64,000 bases of DNA from Thermoplasmatales archaeon (GTDB lineage Archaea; Thermoplasmatota; Thermoplasmata; Thermoplasmatales; Thermoplasmataceae), in NCBI GenBank assembly GCA_014874365.1, contig JACWAH010000024.1, forward strand, positions 186,001 through 250,000, read 5' to 3'. This document shows positions 26,269 to 35,681 of the stretch, piece by piece. Under the pieces are notes generated by a model. It was not told where the DNA came from. It did no database searches and worked only from the letters and a program-made list of their open reading frames with translations. Position 1 is the stretch's first letter. The number at the start of each line of letters is the position of its first letter. The position numbers and the translations under genes are program-made.

Positions 26269-27415
26269 GCGCCTGCAGTAGCTGGGGATCCTGCTCGGAA
26301 ATTGATCTTACCAGCGAAGTTATGGGATGCATGATCTTATTGGTAAATGAAGTCATCATCATTCCAAGCAAATGGTCTACGGTTTTTCCCTTGGAAAGCT
26401 CCTTTTTGAATTTGTCAATTTCTTCATTCGCGGTACTAATCGCATTACCGTAGAATGTTCCTAGATATTCTTCTATCATGTGGTTCTTGATTTTTCTGTC
26501 GAGTTTTACGGTTTCTTCAACAATAATTTTTTCCGCATCATGGATTGCAACGCTTCGTTCGCCGAGTGAGCTGCTGACAAACCTGTCCAAATCCGACAGG
26601 TCCAGATATACCACGTTTTGCTTCTTCCTCACGTCAGGATGGACATTTGCCGGGTTTGAAACGTCTACGACCACGAATTTCCTGTCTTCGGGAAACATAT
26701 CCGGGAAGAGGATGGGTTCCTTGGAAGTCGTCGCCGCTATTACTATATCGCTCTGGGGAATTATCGCACTTAACTTTGAGAAAGGATACTGGTGGAGGGC
26801 GACAACCTTTTCCTTTGGAGGATAATTTCTGTATATTAGTGAAATATCCTCAGGCGAGTTCTGGGTGAGTAACCTGACGAACCCCATTCCCATCTTGCCT
26901 GATCCGATTACCGCTATTCGGCTCCCTTCAATCCTGACCTGATTCTTCAGCATTTTGGTAAATACAGACGGGACCGACACTTTTCCGGTAGATATCCCTG
27001 TCTTCTGTCTTACCGCTTTTCCTGCCCTGATTGCCGACATAAAAGTCTCTGTCAGCAGTACATCCTTTTGCCCTCTCTTGAGGTATTCGTCGAAGGCCCT
27101 CTTCACCTGCCCCAATATTTCGCCTTCTCCAACCGATAGGGAATCAAGGCCACTGGCAACTTTGAAAACATGCTCCATGGTTTCAGTTCCAGTTAATGAA
27201 GTCAGCCTGCCATCCAGAAAGGAGAACCTGCTATCATCAGGTGAATCGGATACAAAGTAAAATTCCAGCCTATTGCAGGTCGCAAGGAAAACAAACGGCT
27301 TTTGTGTAACAGAGGCAAAACTGCTGATCCATTGGCTCTCAGGGATTTTTAGAAATTCTTCCAGGGTGGAGGCTCCCATTCTGTATGTCCATCCAATCAT
27401 GCACAATGAGGGCAT
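26159..27415 (-). CDS. hemA: Glutamyl-tRNA reductase
   Basis: A 418-residue NADPH-dependent enzyme that reduces glutamyl-tRNA-Glu to glutamate-1-semialdehyde, first step of C5 heme synthesis. The catalytic Cys47 lies in FLATCNRLEFY, GEGEILGQVKRA is the glutamyl-tRNA-binding hallmark, and IAVIGSGKMGMG is the NADPH Rossmann motif, followed by a helical dimerisation domain. The start is the Met at 27415; a longer ORF begins at 27436. The last 110 nt overlap the opposite-strand phosphoesterase gene. Confidence 0.93.
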   Translation of the reverse strand: MPSLCMIGWTYRMGASTLEEFLKIPESQWISSFASVTQKPFVFLATCNRLEFYFVSDSPDDSRFSFLDGRLTSLTGTETMEHVFKVASGLDSLSVGEGEILGQVKRAFDEYLKRGQKDVLLTETFMSAIRAGKAVRQKTGISTGKVSVPSVFTKMLKNQVRIEGSRIAVIGSGKMGMGFVRLLTQNSPEDISLIYRNYPPKEKVVALHQYPFSKLSAIIPQSDIVIAATTSKEPILFPDMFPEDRKFVVVDVSNPANVHPDVRKKQNVVYLDLSDLDRFVSSSLGERSVAIHDAEKIIVEETVKLDRKIKNHMIEEYLGTFYGNAISTANEEIDKFKKELSKGKTVDHLLGMMMTSFTNKIMHPITSLVRSISEQDPQLLQALKEKTFPDQNAGLSPAEDRKATQNLPARSRRSTQKP

Positions 27416-27480
27416 CTTATCACCGCTGCAGGGCACATATTACTGAATCTTATTTAAATGGTTCATCAATTACAGAGGGA

Positions 27481-27954
27481 ATGGATCCCACCATGAAAGG
27501 AGTTAAGCCTGAAGCTGCAGTTGTCCTCATCGTAGACAACGGGAGGATAGTAATAATTAAGAGGGCAGATAGAGCAGGAGACCCATGGACAGGGCAGCTT
27601 GGGCTCCCAGGAGGGCATATTAAAGCTGGCGAAAGTTCAAGCGAAGCCGCAGTGAGAGAGTGTTTAGAAGAAGTTGGGATCGAACCGCACATTGAATATA
27701 GCCTTGGAGTTTTTATCTCCCATAGCAGGGAAATCGCAGTGGAGGCATTCTTCGCAACCGGTAATTCTGAAAATGCAAGAGTAAATTCCGCAGAAGTCAA
27801 AGCAGTTTTTACCCCACTTATAAACTCTCTCGCCGATAAGGGTGACGCGTATGTCCAGCCGGTCTTTGAAAATGACCAAATTTGGGGGCTTACCTATCGC
27901 ATAGTGAACACTTATCTGAATTCGATTGACAGGGTAAAGAATGTCAGGAAGTAA
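27481..27954 (+). CDS. NUDIX hydrolase
   Basis: A 157-residue NUDIX pyrophosphohydrolase. The Nudix box GX5EX7REUXEEXGU is met by GHIKAGESSSEAAVRECLEEVGI (first half GHIKAGESSSEA, second half REC-LEEVGI). The N-terminal phrase RAGDPWTGQLGLPGG recalls CoA/ADP-ribose diphosphatases of the NudL type, but the substrate is not certain. The ATG at 27481 follows GAGGGA and a TATA-like TTATTTAAAT (27449-27458); an upstream in-frame ATG (27385) lies inside divergent hemA. It shares a 65-bp promoter region with hemA. Confidence 0.85.
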   Translation: MDPTMKGVKPEAAVVLIVDNGRIVIIKRADRAGDPWTGQLGLPGGHIKAGESSSEAAVRECLEEVGIEPHIEYSLGVFISHSREIAVEAFFATGNSENARVNSAEVKAVFTPLINSLADKGDAYVQPVFENDQIWGLTYRIVNTYLNSIDRVKNVRK

Positions 27955-28042
27955 GATATATCACATCGCCCAGATAGAAGCGAGGCACCCAGACATTTCT
28001 AAATGATCAGTTTTATATTACCTCTAAATTACGTCGAAAGAG

Positions 28043-28057
28043 TTTAATATATATAAG
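28043..28057 (+). promoter_or_regulatory. TATA box of the tfb-guaAA transcript
   Basis: TTTAATATATATAAG is a strong archaeal TATA element. A start site about 25 nt downstream (around 28072) lies after the first in-frame ATG (28059) and before ATG 28083, which argues for the latter as TFB start. Confidence 0.6.
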
Positions 28058-28082
28058 AATGTGGACGGAGTCGGGGTTTTTA

Positions 28083-29021
28083 ATGCCAGAAACAGAACAG
28101 GATTCAGCAACAAGAAAATGTCAGGAATGTGGTTCAACTCACATTATAAGGGATTACGAAAGAGGAGAACTTATATGCAATGATTGTGGAATCGTACTTG
28201 AGGATTCATTTATAGATCAGGGACCTGAATGGCGTTCCTTTGATTCTGATCAGGACGAGAGAAGAGCGAGAACCGGTTCACCGATGACATTCCTGAGTCA
28301 CGATAAAGGCCTGGCAACTGAAATTTCCTGGTCTAACAAGGACTACTATGGAAAGAGAATCCCACATAAGAACAGGGCTCAGATTTACAGAGTAAGGAAG
28401 TGGCACCAGAGGATTAGAGTAAGCAATGCAGCAGAAAGGAACCTGTCACTGGCCTTGCAAATGCTTAACGACATTGGTGTCAAATTGGGTATTGCCAAGG
28501 ATATCAAGGAAACAGCAGCCCTGATATACAGGAAAGCAGTTGAAAAGAACCTGATCCGCGGAAGAAGTATTGAGAGCATAGTTTGTGCCGCAGTTTACGC
28601 AGCTTGCAGGAAGATTAACTTGCCAAGGACTCTCGACGAAATTGCCAAGGCTTCTGATGCTAACAAGAAGAAAATTGGAAAGGCATACAGGCACCTTGCC
28701 AAGGAGCTGGGCCTTAACCTTAAACCAACAACTCCCTATTCATACGTTGCCCAATTCTGTAACAAACTTGATCTAGATAAGCAGGCAATAGTCCTCAGTG
28801 AAGACATAGTGAGGAAGTCCATAGAGAACGGGATATCTTCCGGTAAGGGCCCCACAGGCGTTGCGGCAGCTTCAATTTATATAGCGTCGGTTATACTGAA
28901 GAAGCCGAAGACGCAGAAGGAAGTTGCCAGGGTCTCCGGAGTTACTGAAGTGACAATAAGGAATCGCTACAAAGAAATCAGTAAGATTTTGGGAATCAAG
29001 GAATTAGTAGAACAGGTATAG
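28083..29021 (+). CDS. tfb: Transcription initiation factor TFB
   Basis: A 312-residue archaeal TFIIB. The N-terminal zinc ribbon has CQEC and CNDC, then the B-reader region GPEWRSFDSDQ, and two cyclin-like repeats, including YAACR and the second-repeat YIAS. It recruits RNA polymerase to TBP-bound promoters. The start at 28083 is preferred because the TATA box leaves no room for the upstream Met. guaA(A) follows without a gap. Confidence 0.96.
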   Translation: MPETEQDSATRKCQECGSTHIIRDYERGELICNDCGIVLEDSFIDQGPEWRSFDSDQDERRARTGSPMTFLSHDKGLATEISWSNKDYYGKRIPHKNRAQIYRVRKWHQRIRVSNAAERNLSLALQMLNDIGVKLGIAKDIKETAALIYRKAVEKNLIRGRSIESIVCAAVYAACRKINLPRTLDEIAKASDANKKKIGKAYRHLAKELGLNLKPTTPYSYVAQFCNKLDLDKQAIVLSEDIVRKSIENGISSGKGPTGVAAASIYIASVILKKPKTQKEVARVSGVTEVTIRNRYKEISKILGIKELVEQV

Positions 29022-29588
29022 ATGAAGATCGACGTCGTCGACAACGGTGGGCAGTGGACCCATCGTGAATGGCGTGTTCTGCGTGACCTGGGTGTTGACA
29101 GCAGGATTGTCAGTAACGATACTCCTGTAACCGATCTTAAAGCAGTAGACGGTCTTGTCTTATCGGGAGGGGCACCAAGCATAGTTAGCGAAGTCGACAA
29201 GCTTGGTGTTATAAGCCAGTATGTGAAAGAGCTCGATGTTCCAATAATGGGCATCTGCGTTGGTGCTCAGTTTATTGCCCTCAGTTACGGTGGGAAGGTT
29301 GGACCGGGAAGGACTCCTGAATACGGAAAGACCTCTGTCGAAATATCTGACAACAGCGGCGTTTTGGCTTCTCTCCCAAAAACCATAACTGCCTGGGAAA
29401 GTCACAACGACGAGATTAAGGAACTGTCAAAGGATCTAATTTTACAGGCATCTTCCGGTTCCTGCAATATACAGGCGTTCTACCACAAGGAAAAGCCAAT
29501 TTTTGGACTGCAGTTTCATCCAGAAGTCAACGATACGCAGTACGGTGAAGTAATTTTCAAGAACTTCATAGAAATCTGTAGAAGATAA
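29022..29588 (+). CDS. guaAA: GMP synthase glutaminase subunit (subunit A)
   Basis: A 188-residue class I glutamine amidotransferase that supplies ammonia to the separate archaeal GuaAB subunit for XMP to GMP. The nucleophile is Cys79 in MGICVGAQF, and QFHPEV carries the His/Glu partners. VLSGGAPS is the oxyanion strand. The ATG immediately follows the tfb stop codon. The synthetase subunit is not in this window. Confidence 0.94.
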   Translation: MKIDVVDNGGQWTHREWRVLRDLGVDSRIVSNDTPVTDLKAVDGLVLSGGAPSIVSEVDKLGVISQYVKELDVPIMGICVGAQFIALSYGGKVGPGRTPEYGKTSVEISDNSGVLASLPKTITAWESHNDEIKELSKDLILQASSGSCNIQAFYHKEKPIFGLQFHPEVNDTQYGEVIFKNFIEICRR

Positions 29589-29657
29589 TCCCGGAACAAG
29601 CTGCCCTCCATCCATGGAAAAAGAATCCGTTAAATACATAACAAGTGATGCACATCT

Positions 29658-29915
29658 ATGAAGATTGAGGCCACAACCGTCTTGGGCCTGTCGGTTTATA
29701 CGAACAACGCCATTAGTGTTGGAGAAGTTTCGGACATGATCATCGATTTTACGACCGGCTCAATTTATGGTCTGTACGTTAATGGCACGAACCCGGAACT
29801 GGTTGACGGAGGAGTCCCTATTTCCATACCTTACCGGTTAGTTAAGGCATTGAACCACATTGTTATCCTTAAGACCTTCCCGGAGCACATAAAAGTTAAG
29901 CCGGAAGAAATGTAA
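29658..29915 (+). CDS. PRC-barrel domain protein
   Basis: An 85-residue single PRC-barrel: MKIEATTVLGLSVYTNNAISVGEVSDMIIDF, then GSIYGLYVNG and SIPYRLVKAL. Archaeal stand-alone PRC-barrel proteins of this size are widespread and are associated with cell division (CdpB-type) or RNA processing; which applies here is not known. TTAAATACATAA (29632-29643) is a likely promoter. It converges with gltX with a 1-nt gap. Confidence 0.85.
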   Translation: MKIEATTVLGLSVYTNNAISVGEVSDMIIDFTTGSIYGLYVNGTNPELVDGGVPISIPYRLVKALNHIVILKTFPEHIKVKPEEM

Positions 29916-29916
29916 G

Positions 29917-31575
29917 TTATCTATGGGTATAGTAACCCATTCCTTTTTTCGGGAAACTGTTGACGTAACCATATCTTTCCATCTGGACCTCTCCTGCAAC
30001 TTTGGTTCCCTCTGGTTCTATCACTCCTTTATCAATTGTACCGTCAGGTTTTTCAACGGAAAACTCTGAGGAATCCTCGGGGGCCCAATGAATAATCTTT
30101 CCGCGCTTCATCGGTTCCTGGTCAATGGAATATTTTGCTGAATTTCCGGTTTTAGTTACATTGCATAAATCCTTTAGCCGCACGTTTTCCCCGGAAGGGA
30201 TTGAATTCCAATCCTCCGTTGTAACGTATATGTCCGATCCTTTCTTGACAAGATAATTTCTGGAACCCATCTTTGGATCAGAAGGATGGAATGGAATGGA
30301 AGAAGCAATGTCGGGAGCATCTTTTATGGTAATTTTCACTGGGTCTTTGACAAAGAAAATCCTTTTCGCGCCAGAATCGATGAATCCTTTGTTGATGGAA
30401 TTGAAAATCTCCCAGGAGAACGTTGCATCCACATCCCTAAGGCCGGAATCAATCCAGTATTTCCTGAAAGTCTCATTTCGGTATCCTCTCTTTAATAGAG
30501 CGCGGACTGTGAGTAGCCGAACGTCATCCCAGCCTGAAAAATCACCCTTTTTTATCCCTCTTTTCATCAGGGAAGTTTTCAGGAGGGCGCCTGGATACGA
30601 AATCATTCCGTAATGAAAATAGAATGGAGTTTTCCAGTTGTTATAATCAAAAATGAATTTCTGCCTGTATGTATTATTGAGTTGATCCATCCCCCTGATA
30701 ACATGTGTCAGGCCAAGGAGATGATCATCGACTGCGACGCTGAAATTCATCGTTGGAAACAGGCTGTACTTCCTCCCTACAAGAGGATGTTCGGCGGGAG
30801 GAATCCGGAATGCAATCCAGTCCCTGAGTGAAGGATTAGGATGATTCAGTGAAGTTTTCAGCATAACTGAGGCAGCCCCGGACGCCAGTTCTCCATTTAT
30901 CATTTTCTGAAACAGATCCAGGTTTTCCTCTGCAGTTTGGTCCCGATGAGGGCAGGCTTTCATTTCAAGCTTATATTTCTTTTCAACCTCTTTATCGCAC
31001 CTGCACACATACATATGCGAACCAGAAATGAGTTTCCTTGCTTCATTGTAATATATTTCCAGTCTGGAGCTCTGAATGACTATATTGTGGACTTTGACCC
31101 CCAGCATTTCCAGATCCTCCGGTATCATTCTGTAGGCTTCCGGGTCTATGTTGGAAGGGTTCGTATCCTCAATCCTTAGGATAAGGCTGCCGCCATACCT
31201 CTTCACATACTCATCGTTGAGTATTGCCATCCTTGTGTGCCCAAGGTGTAGCGGGCCGGATGGCGAGGGAGCCAACCTCATTACAACTTTTCCTTTCACA
31301 TCTTCCAGGTCTGGGAGTATGTGCTTCTGCTCTTTCTTCTCTACTTTTAATAATTCAGGAAAACTGATACTGATTTCTCTTTGAATAACCGCCATTCCTA
31401 AAGCGTTTATCTCGTTTACAACACCCTCCACAACCGGTAGTAATGAAGCGGCATTTTTTCTGTCTTCCGGCGTAATTGAAAGGTACTTTGATAAAACAGT
31501 CTTTGGGTCGGCGGTTCCGTCATGTTGAAATGCGTTCTTTAATGCAATTTCCCGTATTGACTTAATGTTCGGCAT
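29917..31575 (-). CDS. gltX: Glutamyl-tRNA synthetase, archaeal type
   Basis: A 552-residue class I synthetase charging tRNA-Glu (also the substrate for HemA nearby). The HIGH motif is PLHLGH (108-113) after LAPSPSG, RIEDTNP follows, and the anticodon-binding part is a beta barrel as in archaeal GluRS/GlnRS. The KMSKS region is altered to KTSLMKRG. An N-terminal extension of about 95 helical residues precedes the catalytic domain, normal for archaea. It overlaps the upstream GTPase gene by 14 nt. Confidence 0.94.
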   Translation of the reverse strand: MPNIKSIREIALKNAFQHDGTADPKTVLSKYLSITPEDRKNAASLLPVVEGVVNEINALGMAVIQREISISFPELLKVEKKEQKHILPDLEDVKGKVVMRLAPSPSGPLHLGHTRMAILNDEYVKRYGGSLILRIEDTNPSNIDPEAYRMIPEDLEMLGVKVHNIVIQSSRLEIYYNEARKLISGSHMYVCRCDKEVEKKYKLEMKACPHRDQTAEENLDLFQKMINGELASGAASVMLKTSLNHPNPSLRDWIAFRIPPAEHPLVGRKYSLFPTMNFSVAVDDHLLGLTHVIRGMDQLNNTYRQKFIFDYNNWKTPFYFHYGMISYPGALLKTSLMKRGIKKGDFSGWDDVRLLTVRALLKRGYRNETFRKYWIDSGLRDVDATFSWEIFNSINKGFIDSGAKRIFFVKDPVKITIKDAPDIASSIPFHPSDPKMGSRNYLVKKGSDIYVTTEDWNSIPSGENVRLKDLCNVTKTGNSAKYSIDQEPMKRGKIIHWAPEDSSEFSVEKPDGTIDKGVIEPEGTKVAGEVQMERYGYVNSFPKKGMGYYTHR

Positions 31576-32527
31576 GGGTTTTGCCCATAATCGACTCCAT
31601 ATACTTTAGGAGTTCTGGTACACCATCACCAGTTACGGACGATAAGGCGATATCTTCGATTCTTGCCGGGGAAATGTCTATCTTGCTCTGGACCCTGATT
31701 ACAGGCTTGGGAAGTAATCCCCTAATTTCTTCATACAATGCTTCCTGCTGTTCTTTCGTGTAGCCGGAAGCATCGCTGTAATCAAAAAGGAAAATAATCA
31801 CGCCATCGATTTTCTGGAGTGCCAGCATGGCCTTAACTTCCATTTCATTCCTTTCAACAGCAGGTCGATCCAGTATTCCAGGTGTATCGATCATCTGTAT
31901 CTTGAAATAGCCGAGCTCCCGAAATCCAACATGTATATCCTGCGTAGTGAAAGGATAAGATGCCACTCTGGGCTTGGAAGTCGTCATTGAGGCTATAAGT
32001 GAGCTTTTTCCAGTATTCGGCATTCCGGCAATTATAAAAGTCGGCAGATCGGGCTCTATAACTGGAACTTTTTTCATCCGGTCCCTGCATTCGGAGAGAA
32101 ACTTGAGATCGGGTGAAAGATCCTTTATGATGGATGCATATCTTCCGTAATACGCCCTCATCGTTTCATTAATTCTTTGCCCCTGAATTCCTTTAGCCCT
32201 TCTTATGTATACGGTGGAAAGTTCCCTTATCTTGATCGAAGAGGTGTTGACCCTGCTCAGAGAGATTTTGTATTTATCCACATTGAACAGCAGGTCCAGG
32301 ATCGCGTAAAAGAATGGGTGAAGCTTTTCGGAAGAAGGGAAGCGTTTGACCAGCTTGTCCAAATGCGAACAGGTGATTGATTCAATGGTGCTTATCCTGT
32401 TGATTACTTCATTGCGCACCCTCCTTTCAAGAGAACTCTCATATGGGACTTCAATTTTAGATGCCCTGGAAAAGGCCTTATCTATAATTTCCTGTGAAGT
32501 TAATACAGTGGGTATTTTATTGAACAT
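31562..32527 (-). CDS. NOG1-like GTPase
   Basis: A 321-residue Obg-HflX-type GTPase. It has an N-terminal helical domain (about 160 residues), then G1 GMPNTGKS (168-175), switch I with YPFTTQDIHVG, G3 DTPGILDRP and G4 SKID. This is the archaeal counterpart of eukaryotic NOG1, implicated in large-subunit ribosome assembly. Cotranscribed with gltX. Confidence 0.9.
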   Translation of the reverse strand: MFNKIPTVLTSQEIIDKAFSRASKIEVPYESSLERRVRNEVINRISTIESITCSHLDKLVKRFPSSEKLHPFFYAILDLLFNVDKYKISLSRVNTSSIKIRELSTVYIRRAKGIQGQRINETMRAYYGRYASIIKDLSPDLKFLSECRDRMKKVPVIEPDLPTFIIAGMPNTGKSSLIASMTTSKPRVASYPFTTQDIHVGFRELGYFKIQMIDTPGILDRPAVERNEMEVKAMLALQKIDGVIIFLFDYSDASGYTKEQQEALYEEIRGLLPKPVIRVQSKIDISPARIEDIALSSVTGDGVPELLKYMESIMGKTHAEH

Positions 32528-32537
32528 TTGATTATAA

Positions 32538-32723
32538 CTAAACCTGGATCTCTTTTATTGCTGCACTGATCTTGTCTTCGAGATCTTGAGGCATCGTCCA
32601 GATTTGGTGTGCATATTTCATGTGAATTCGGATCGATGGCATCATGTCTTTGGCCTGTGGCTGGTCGACTTCGTAACTGCACTCGTAACCTACGTCCCTG
32701 CATTTAAAATGGAATCTGGTCAT
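32538..32723 (-). CDS. DUF1059 small protein
   Basis: A 61-residue protein fitting DUF1059: FKCRDVGYECSYEV at the N terminus and HMKYAH in the second half, giving conserved Cys and His that could bind a metal. Function is not established. It sits 10 nt upstream of the NOG1-like gene on the same strand and is divergent to the next gene. Confidence 0.75.
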   Translation of the reverse strand: MTRFHFKCRDVGYECSYEVDQPQAKDMMPSIRIHMKYAHQIWTMPQDLEDKISAAIKEIQV

Positions 32724-32770
32724 ATTATCCTTCAGTGAAACTATATGAGTATTAAAGGACTGAGGTGATT

Positions 32771-33019
32771 ATGCTCGTCGAAGATCATCGAAATATTTCG
32801 TGCGGCGGTGATCCATTTAACTATCTTAAGAGTGTGCTCAAAAGTCTTCAGTTTTCGCTTGAACCGGGACAGGAGGCTATGATACAGGTTATGAAAGAAA
32901 AGTTTCCATACGAGCGTACCCTTTTCGGAGCCATGGGAGATACCTATTCATTAAAATTAATACAGTTCAAAGAGGAGAACGGCGAAGTCGACGTAGTATA
33001 CCGCAGAGCTAACGCCTGA
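32771..33019 (+). CDS. Unknown 82-residue protein
   Basis: A small soluble alpha/beta protein, MLVEDHRNISCGG..., not recognised. The ATG at 32771 lies 4 nt after the SD-like GAGGTG; a GTG at 32765 is in frame but would overlap that SD. It shares a 47-bp divergent promoter region with the DUF1059 gene. Composition is like its neighbours. Confidence 0.6.
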   Translation: MLVEDHRNISCGGDPFNYLKSVLKSLQFSLEPGQEAMIQVMKEKFPYERTLFGAMGDTYSLKLIQFKEENGEVDVVYRRANA

Positions 33020-33132
33020 AGTCCAGTAATAGTGAATTACTGATTTTTTTGCAGTCAAATTAGGTGAATCCAAGATCAGGCGATTTCCTGAAAATTGTGA
33101 AAAATAATATAGCATCGGAGGCTGGCAAATAT

Positions 33133-34326
33133 ATGAATTCGAATATCAAGAACATAGAGATATTTGAACTTGGATCAAAAGGAAAAGAGAACTCTTCACC
33201 ATGGAGTTCAACAATTTTGATTGCCAGGCTGACCAGTAATGATGGAACAACGGGTTATGGGGAGGCGCCAACAACCTTTTCCACCATGTCAGTGAAAGAA
33301 TCTATGGAAGAAGTCAGGAGATCATTCCTTGGAAAGGATTTTTTCAATGTCGAGAAAAACCTAAACGACTTGTACAGGGACTCATTCTATCTTTCAAAAT
33401 CCTTTCAGCACACTGCAGCACTCAGTGCTTTTGAGATAGCTTCATGGGACATGATTGGCAAAGAGCTCGGATCACCAGTTTACAACCTGATCGGCGGAAA
33501 AATGCGTGATACAGTAAAAGCTTATGCCAACGGGTGGTACTCAAATTGCACGACAGCAGACCAGTTTGTTACAAGAGCCAAACAGGTGGTTGCCAAGGGG
33601 TTCAGGGCTATGAAATTTGATCCATTTGGTGATGCATTTGACACAATAAGCATAGGGCAACTCAACAATGCAGAGTCAATAGTATCATCAATGAGAAACC
33701 AGCTTGGGGAATCTGTTGACCTGTTGATTGAGTGTCATGGACGGTTTTCCCTGAATGCTGCGGAAAGAGTTGCCAAAGCTATGGAAAAGTATAATGTCCT
33801 CTTCATAGAGGAACCATTGCACCCAGAGTTGGAACACGCGTTACCCGTACTCAGATCGAAATCGAAGATTCCCATTGCTCTGGGAGAGAGACTTCTTAAC
33901 AAGGCTGATTTCGCAAAAGTAATCAGCGAAGACAAGGTAGACATAATCCAGCCTGATGTTACAAATTCGCTAGGAATTCTCGAGGGAAAGAAGATTGCTG
34001 CGATTGCAGATTCGTTCGGAATCCCGGTTGCATTTCACAATGCATTCGGGCCTGTACAGACCGCTGCTACGCTTAACCTTGACGTTACTTTGCGGAATTT
34101 CCTCATACAGGAAAGCTTCGAGAGTTTCTGGCCTGACTGGAAGGCAAAGCTCCTCAAAACTGGATATAAACTTGAATCAGGTTTCTTCAAATTGAGCGGA
34201 AAAAATGGGCTGGGAATTGAAATAGATGATAAGATCATGGAATCCAGTATTGTCCAGGGAATGGAACCTTACGATCCAAAAGAACCACCATGGGTGGTTT
34301 CAGATACGTTCAAGTCGAAGGATTAG
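33133..34326 (+). CDS. gad: Gluconate/galactonate dehydratase (enolase superfamily)
   Basis: A 397-residue enolase-superfamily dehydratase that converts gluconate to 2-keto-3-deoxygluconate (KDG). Metal ligands and partners are in LLIECHGRFS, FIEEPLHPE and LGERLL; AMKFDPFG carries the catalytic Lys region and AFHNAFGP the catalytic His, as in archaeal gluconate dehydratases. The ATG at 33133 (with GGAGG 33117-33121) is chosen over the GTG at 33064, because the extra 23 residues do not belong to the fold. Adjacent to glycerate kinase and KDG aldolase. A galactonate activity is likely too. Confidence 0.88.
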   Translation: MNSNIKNIEIFELGSKGKENSSPWSSTILIARLTSNDGTTGYGEAPTTFSTMSVKESMEEVRRSFLGKDFFNVEKNLNDLYRDSFYLSKSFQHTAALSAFEIASWDMIGKELGSPVYNLIGGKMRDTVKAYANGWYSNCTTADQFVTRAKQVVAKGFRAMKFDPFGDAFDTISIGQLNNAESIVSSMRNQLGESVDLLIECHGRFSLNAAERVAKAMEKYNVLFIEEPLHPELEHALPVLRSKSKIPIALGERLLNKADFAKVISEDKVDIIQPDVTNSLGILEGKKIAAIADSFGIPVAFHNAFGPVQTAATLNLDVTLRNFLIQESFESFWPDWKAKLLKTGYKLESGFFKLSGKNGLGIEIDDKIMESSIVQGMEPYDPKEPPWVVSDTFKSKD

Positions 34327-34332
34327 AAGTTA

Positions 34333-35613
34333 ATGACTGGTACCGGTATTGACCTGAAGGAAGCCACCCAAATCCTGAAAAATTCGTTCTTGAGTTCACT
34401 GGAGTTCCTTGCCCCCGAGAAAATTATGGAGAGAAGTGCCCGATCGCTTCCAGTAAATCAAATGCAGGGGAAGGTCGTGGTTTTTGGCGTAGGAAAAGCC
34501 TCACTTTCGATGTATTCAGGGCTTAGAAAATCAATTGGAGACAGGATCAGCGATGCAGTGATTATCACTCCAAAAAACCAGGAAAAAATCGGTGGTTATA
34601 CTGAGTTAACACAGCTTCAGGCATCGCACCCGGTACCTGATCTGACCTCTGTGGAATCGTCCAGGATCGCGATTCAAAAGCTTAAAAACCTGGGCAAAAA
34701 TGATACCGTCATATTATTGATTTCAGGTGGCGCCTCTTCACTTTTTGAAATCCCTGCTGAAGGAATTACAATCGATGAAGTCGCATTTGTCACAAAGACT
34801 ATGATGGATAATGGGTCAGATATTTTCAGCCTTAACAAAGTGAGAAAGGCACTTTCATCCGTCAAAGGAGGAAAGCTGATCCGTACGATTGTGCCCGCGA
34901 TTGTTTATATGTACATTATTTCCGACGTTCCGGGTGATGTGGAAGAGACCATAGGTTCCGGTCCGGTTTCTTATTCAAGCGTTGACAGAAATGAAATAAA
35001 AACTATTATGGAACGGTATTTGCCTTCCGGAACAATCAACAACCAGTCCCTATTAGACAACATGAACTTCGATTTTCCCTCAAGGCCTGAATTTAAAGAC
35101 GTTACAAGCAAGGTGATTCTTAGAAATTCTGATTTTGTCGATTATATTTCCGGGTTTCTGGAAAGAACTGGGACCAGGGTCTTGAAACTCGGATCTGGAC
35201 TTACTGGTGACACTGTCTCACTATCAGGATTCATAAGCGAGTCCATAACGAAATTCCGGGATACTTTCGGGAGCCCATTCTGGTTTGTGGGCGGAGGTGA
35301 ATCCACAGTGAAACTGTCTGGAAACGGTGTTGGAGGACGCAACCAGGAACTTGCGCTCAGATTTGCCTTACAACAAAGAGAATTCCCAGCTGCTTTCATG
35401 GCTGTTGGAACTGACGGGACTGATGGAAATTCCGATCTCGCAGGTGCCGTGATTTCATCGAACGACATTGCAGGAGCGACCGCAAGTGAAATAACCATGG
35501 CGCTGAATAATAACGATACTTCGCCATTTATCAAGAAATACGGCCTGGCAATAAAAACAGGGCCGACAGGGAATAATGTCTCAGACATTTTTGCTGGCTT
35601 CGTAGGAAACTGA
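34333..35613 (+). CDS. garK: Glycerate 2-kinase (MOFRL family)
   Basis: A 426-residue glycerate kinase of the GckA/MOFRL family. It has VVVFGVGKAS, ASHPVPDL, LISGGASSLFE in the N-terminal domain, and GGGESTV...GVGGRNQELAL with GTDGTDGNSDLAGA in the MOFRL domain. It phosphorylates glycerate to 2-phosphoglycerate, the step that joins the non-phosphorylative Entner-Doudoroff branch to lower glycolysis. It follows the dehydratase gene by 6 nt. Confidence 0.92.
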   Translation: MTGTGIDLKEATQILKNSFLSSLEFLAPEKIMERSARSLPVNQMQGKVVVFGVGKASLSMYSGLRKSIGDRISDAVIITPKNQEKIGGYTELTQLQASHPVPDLTSVESSRIAIQKLKNLGKNDTVILLISGGASSLFEIPAEGITIDEVAFVTKTMMDNGSDIFSLNKVRKALSSVKGGKLIRTIVPAIVYMYIISDVPGDVEETIGSGPVSYSSVDRNEIKTIMERYLPSGTINNQSLLDNMNFDFPSRPEFKDVTSKVILRNSDFVDYISGFLERTGTRVLKLGSGLTGDTVSLSGFISESITKFRDTFGSPFWFVGGGESTVKLSGNGVGGRNQELALRFALQQREFPAAFMAVGTDGTDGNSDLAGAVISSNDIAGATASEITMALNNNDTSPFIKKYGLAIKTGPTGNNVSDIFAGFVGN

Positions 35614-35681
35614 GAATGAACAGGTTGTGTATCCCGCAGCCAGGTTTGCACTCATTTCCTGAGTTTACCAGAGTCACGATT

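Noticed and set aside
33064-33132. Longer gluconate dehydratase from GTG 33064
   Set aside because: The added 23 residues are outside the enolase-superfamily fold and a good SD precedes ATG 33133.
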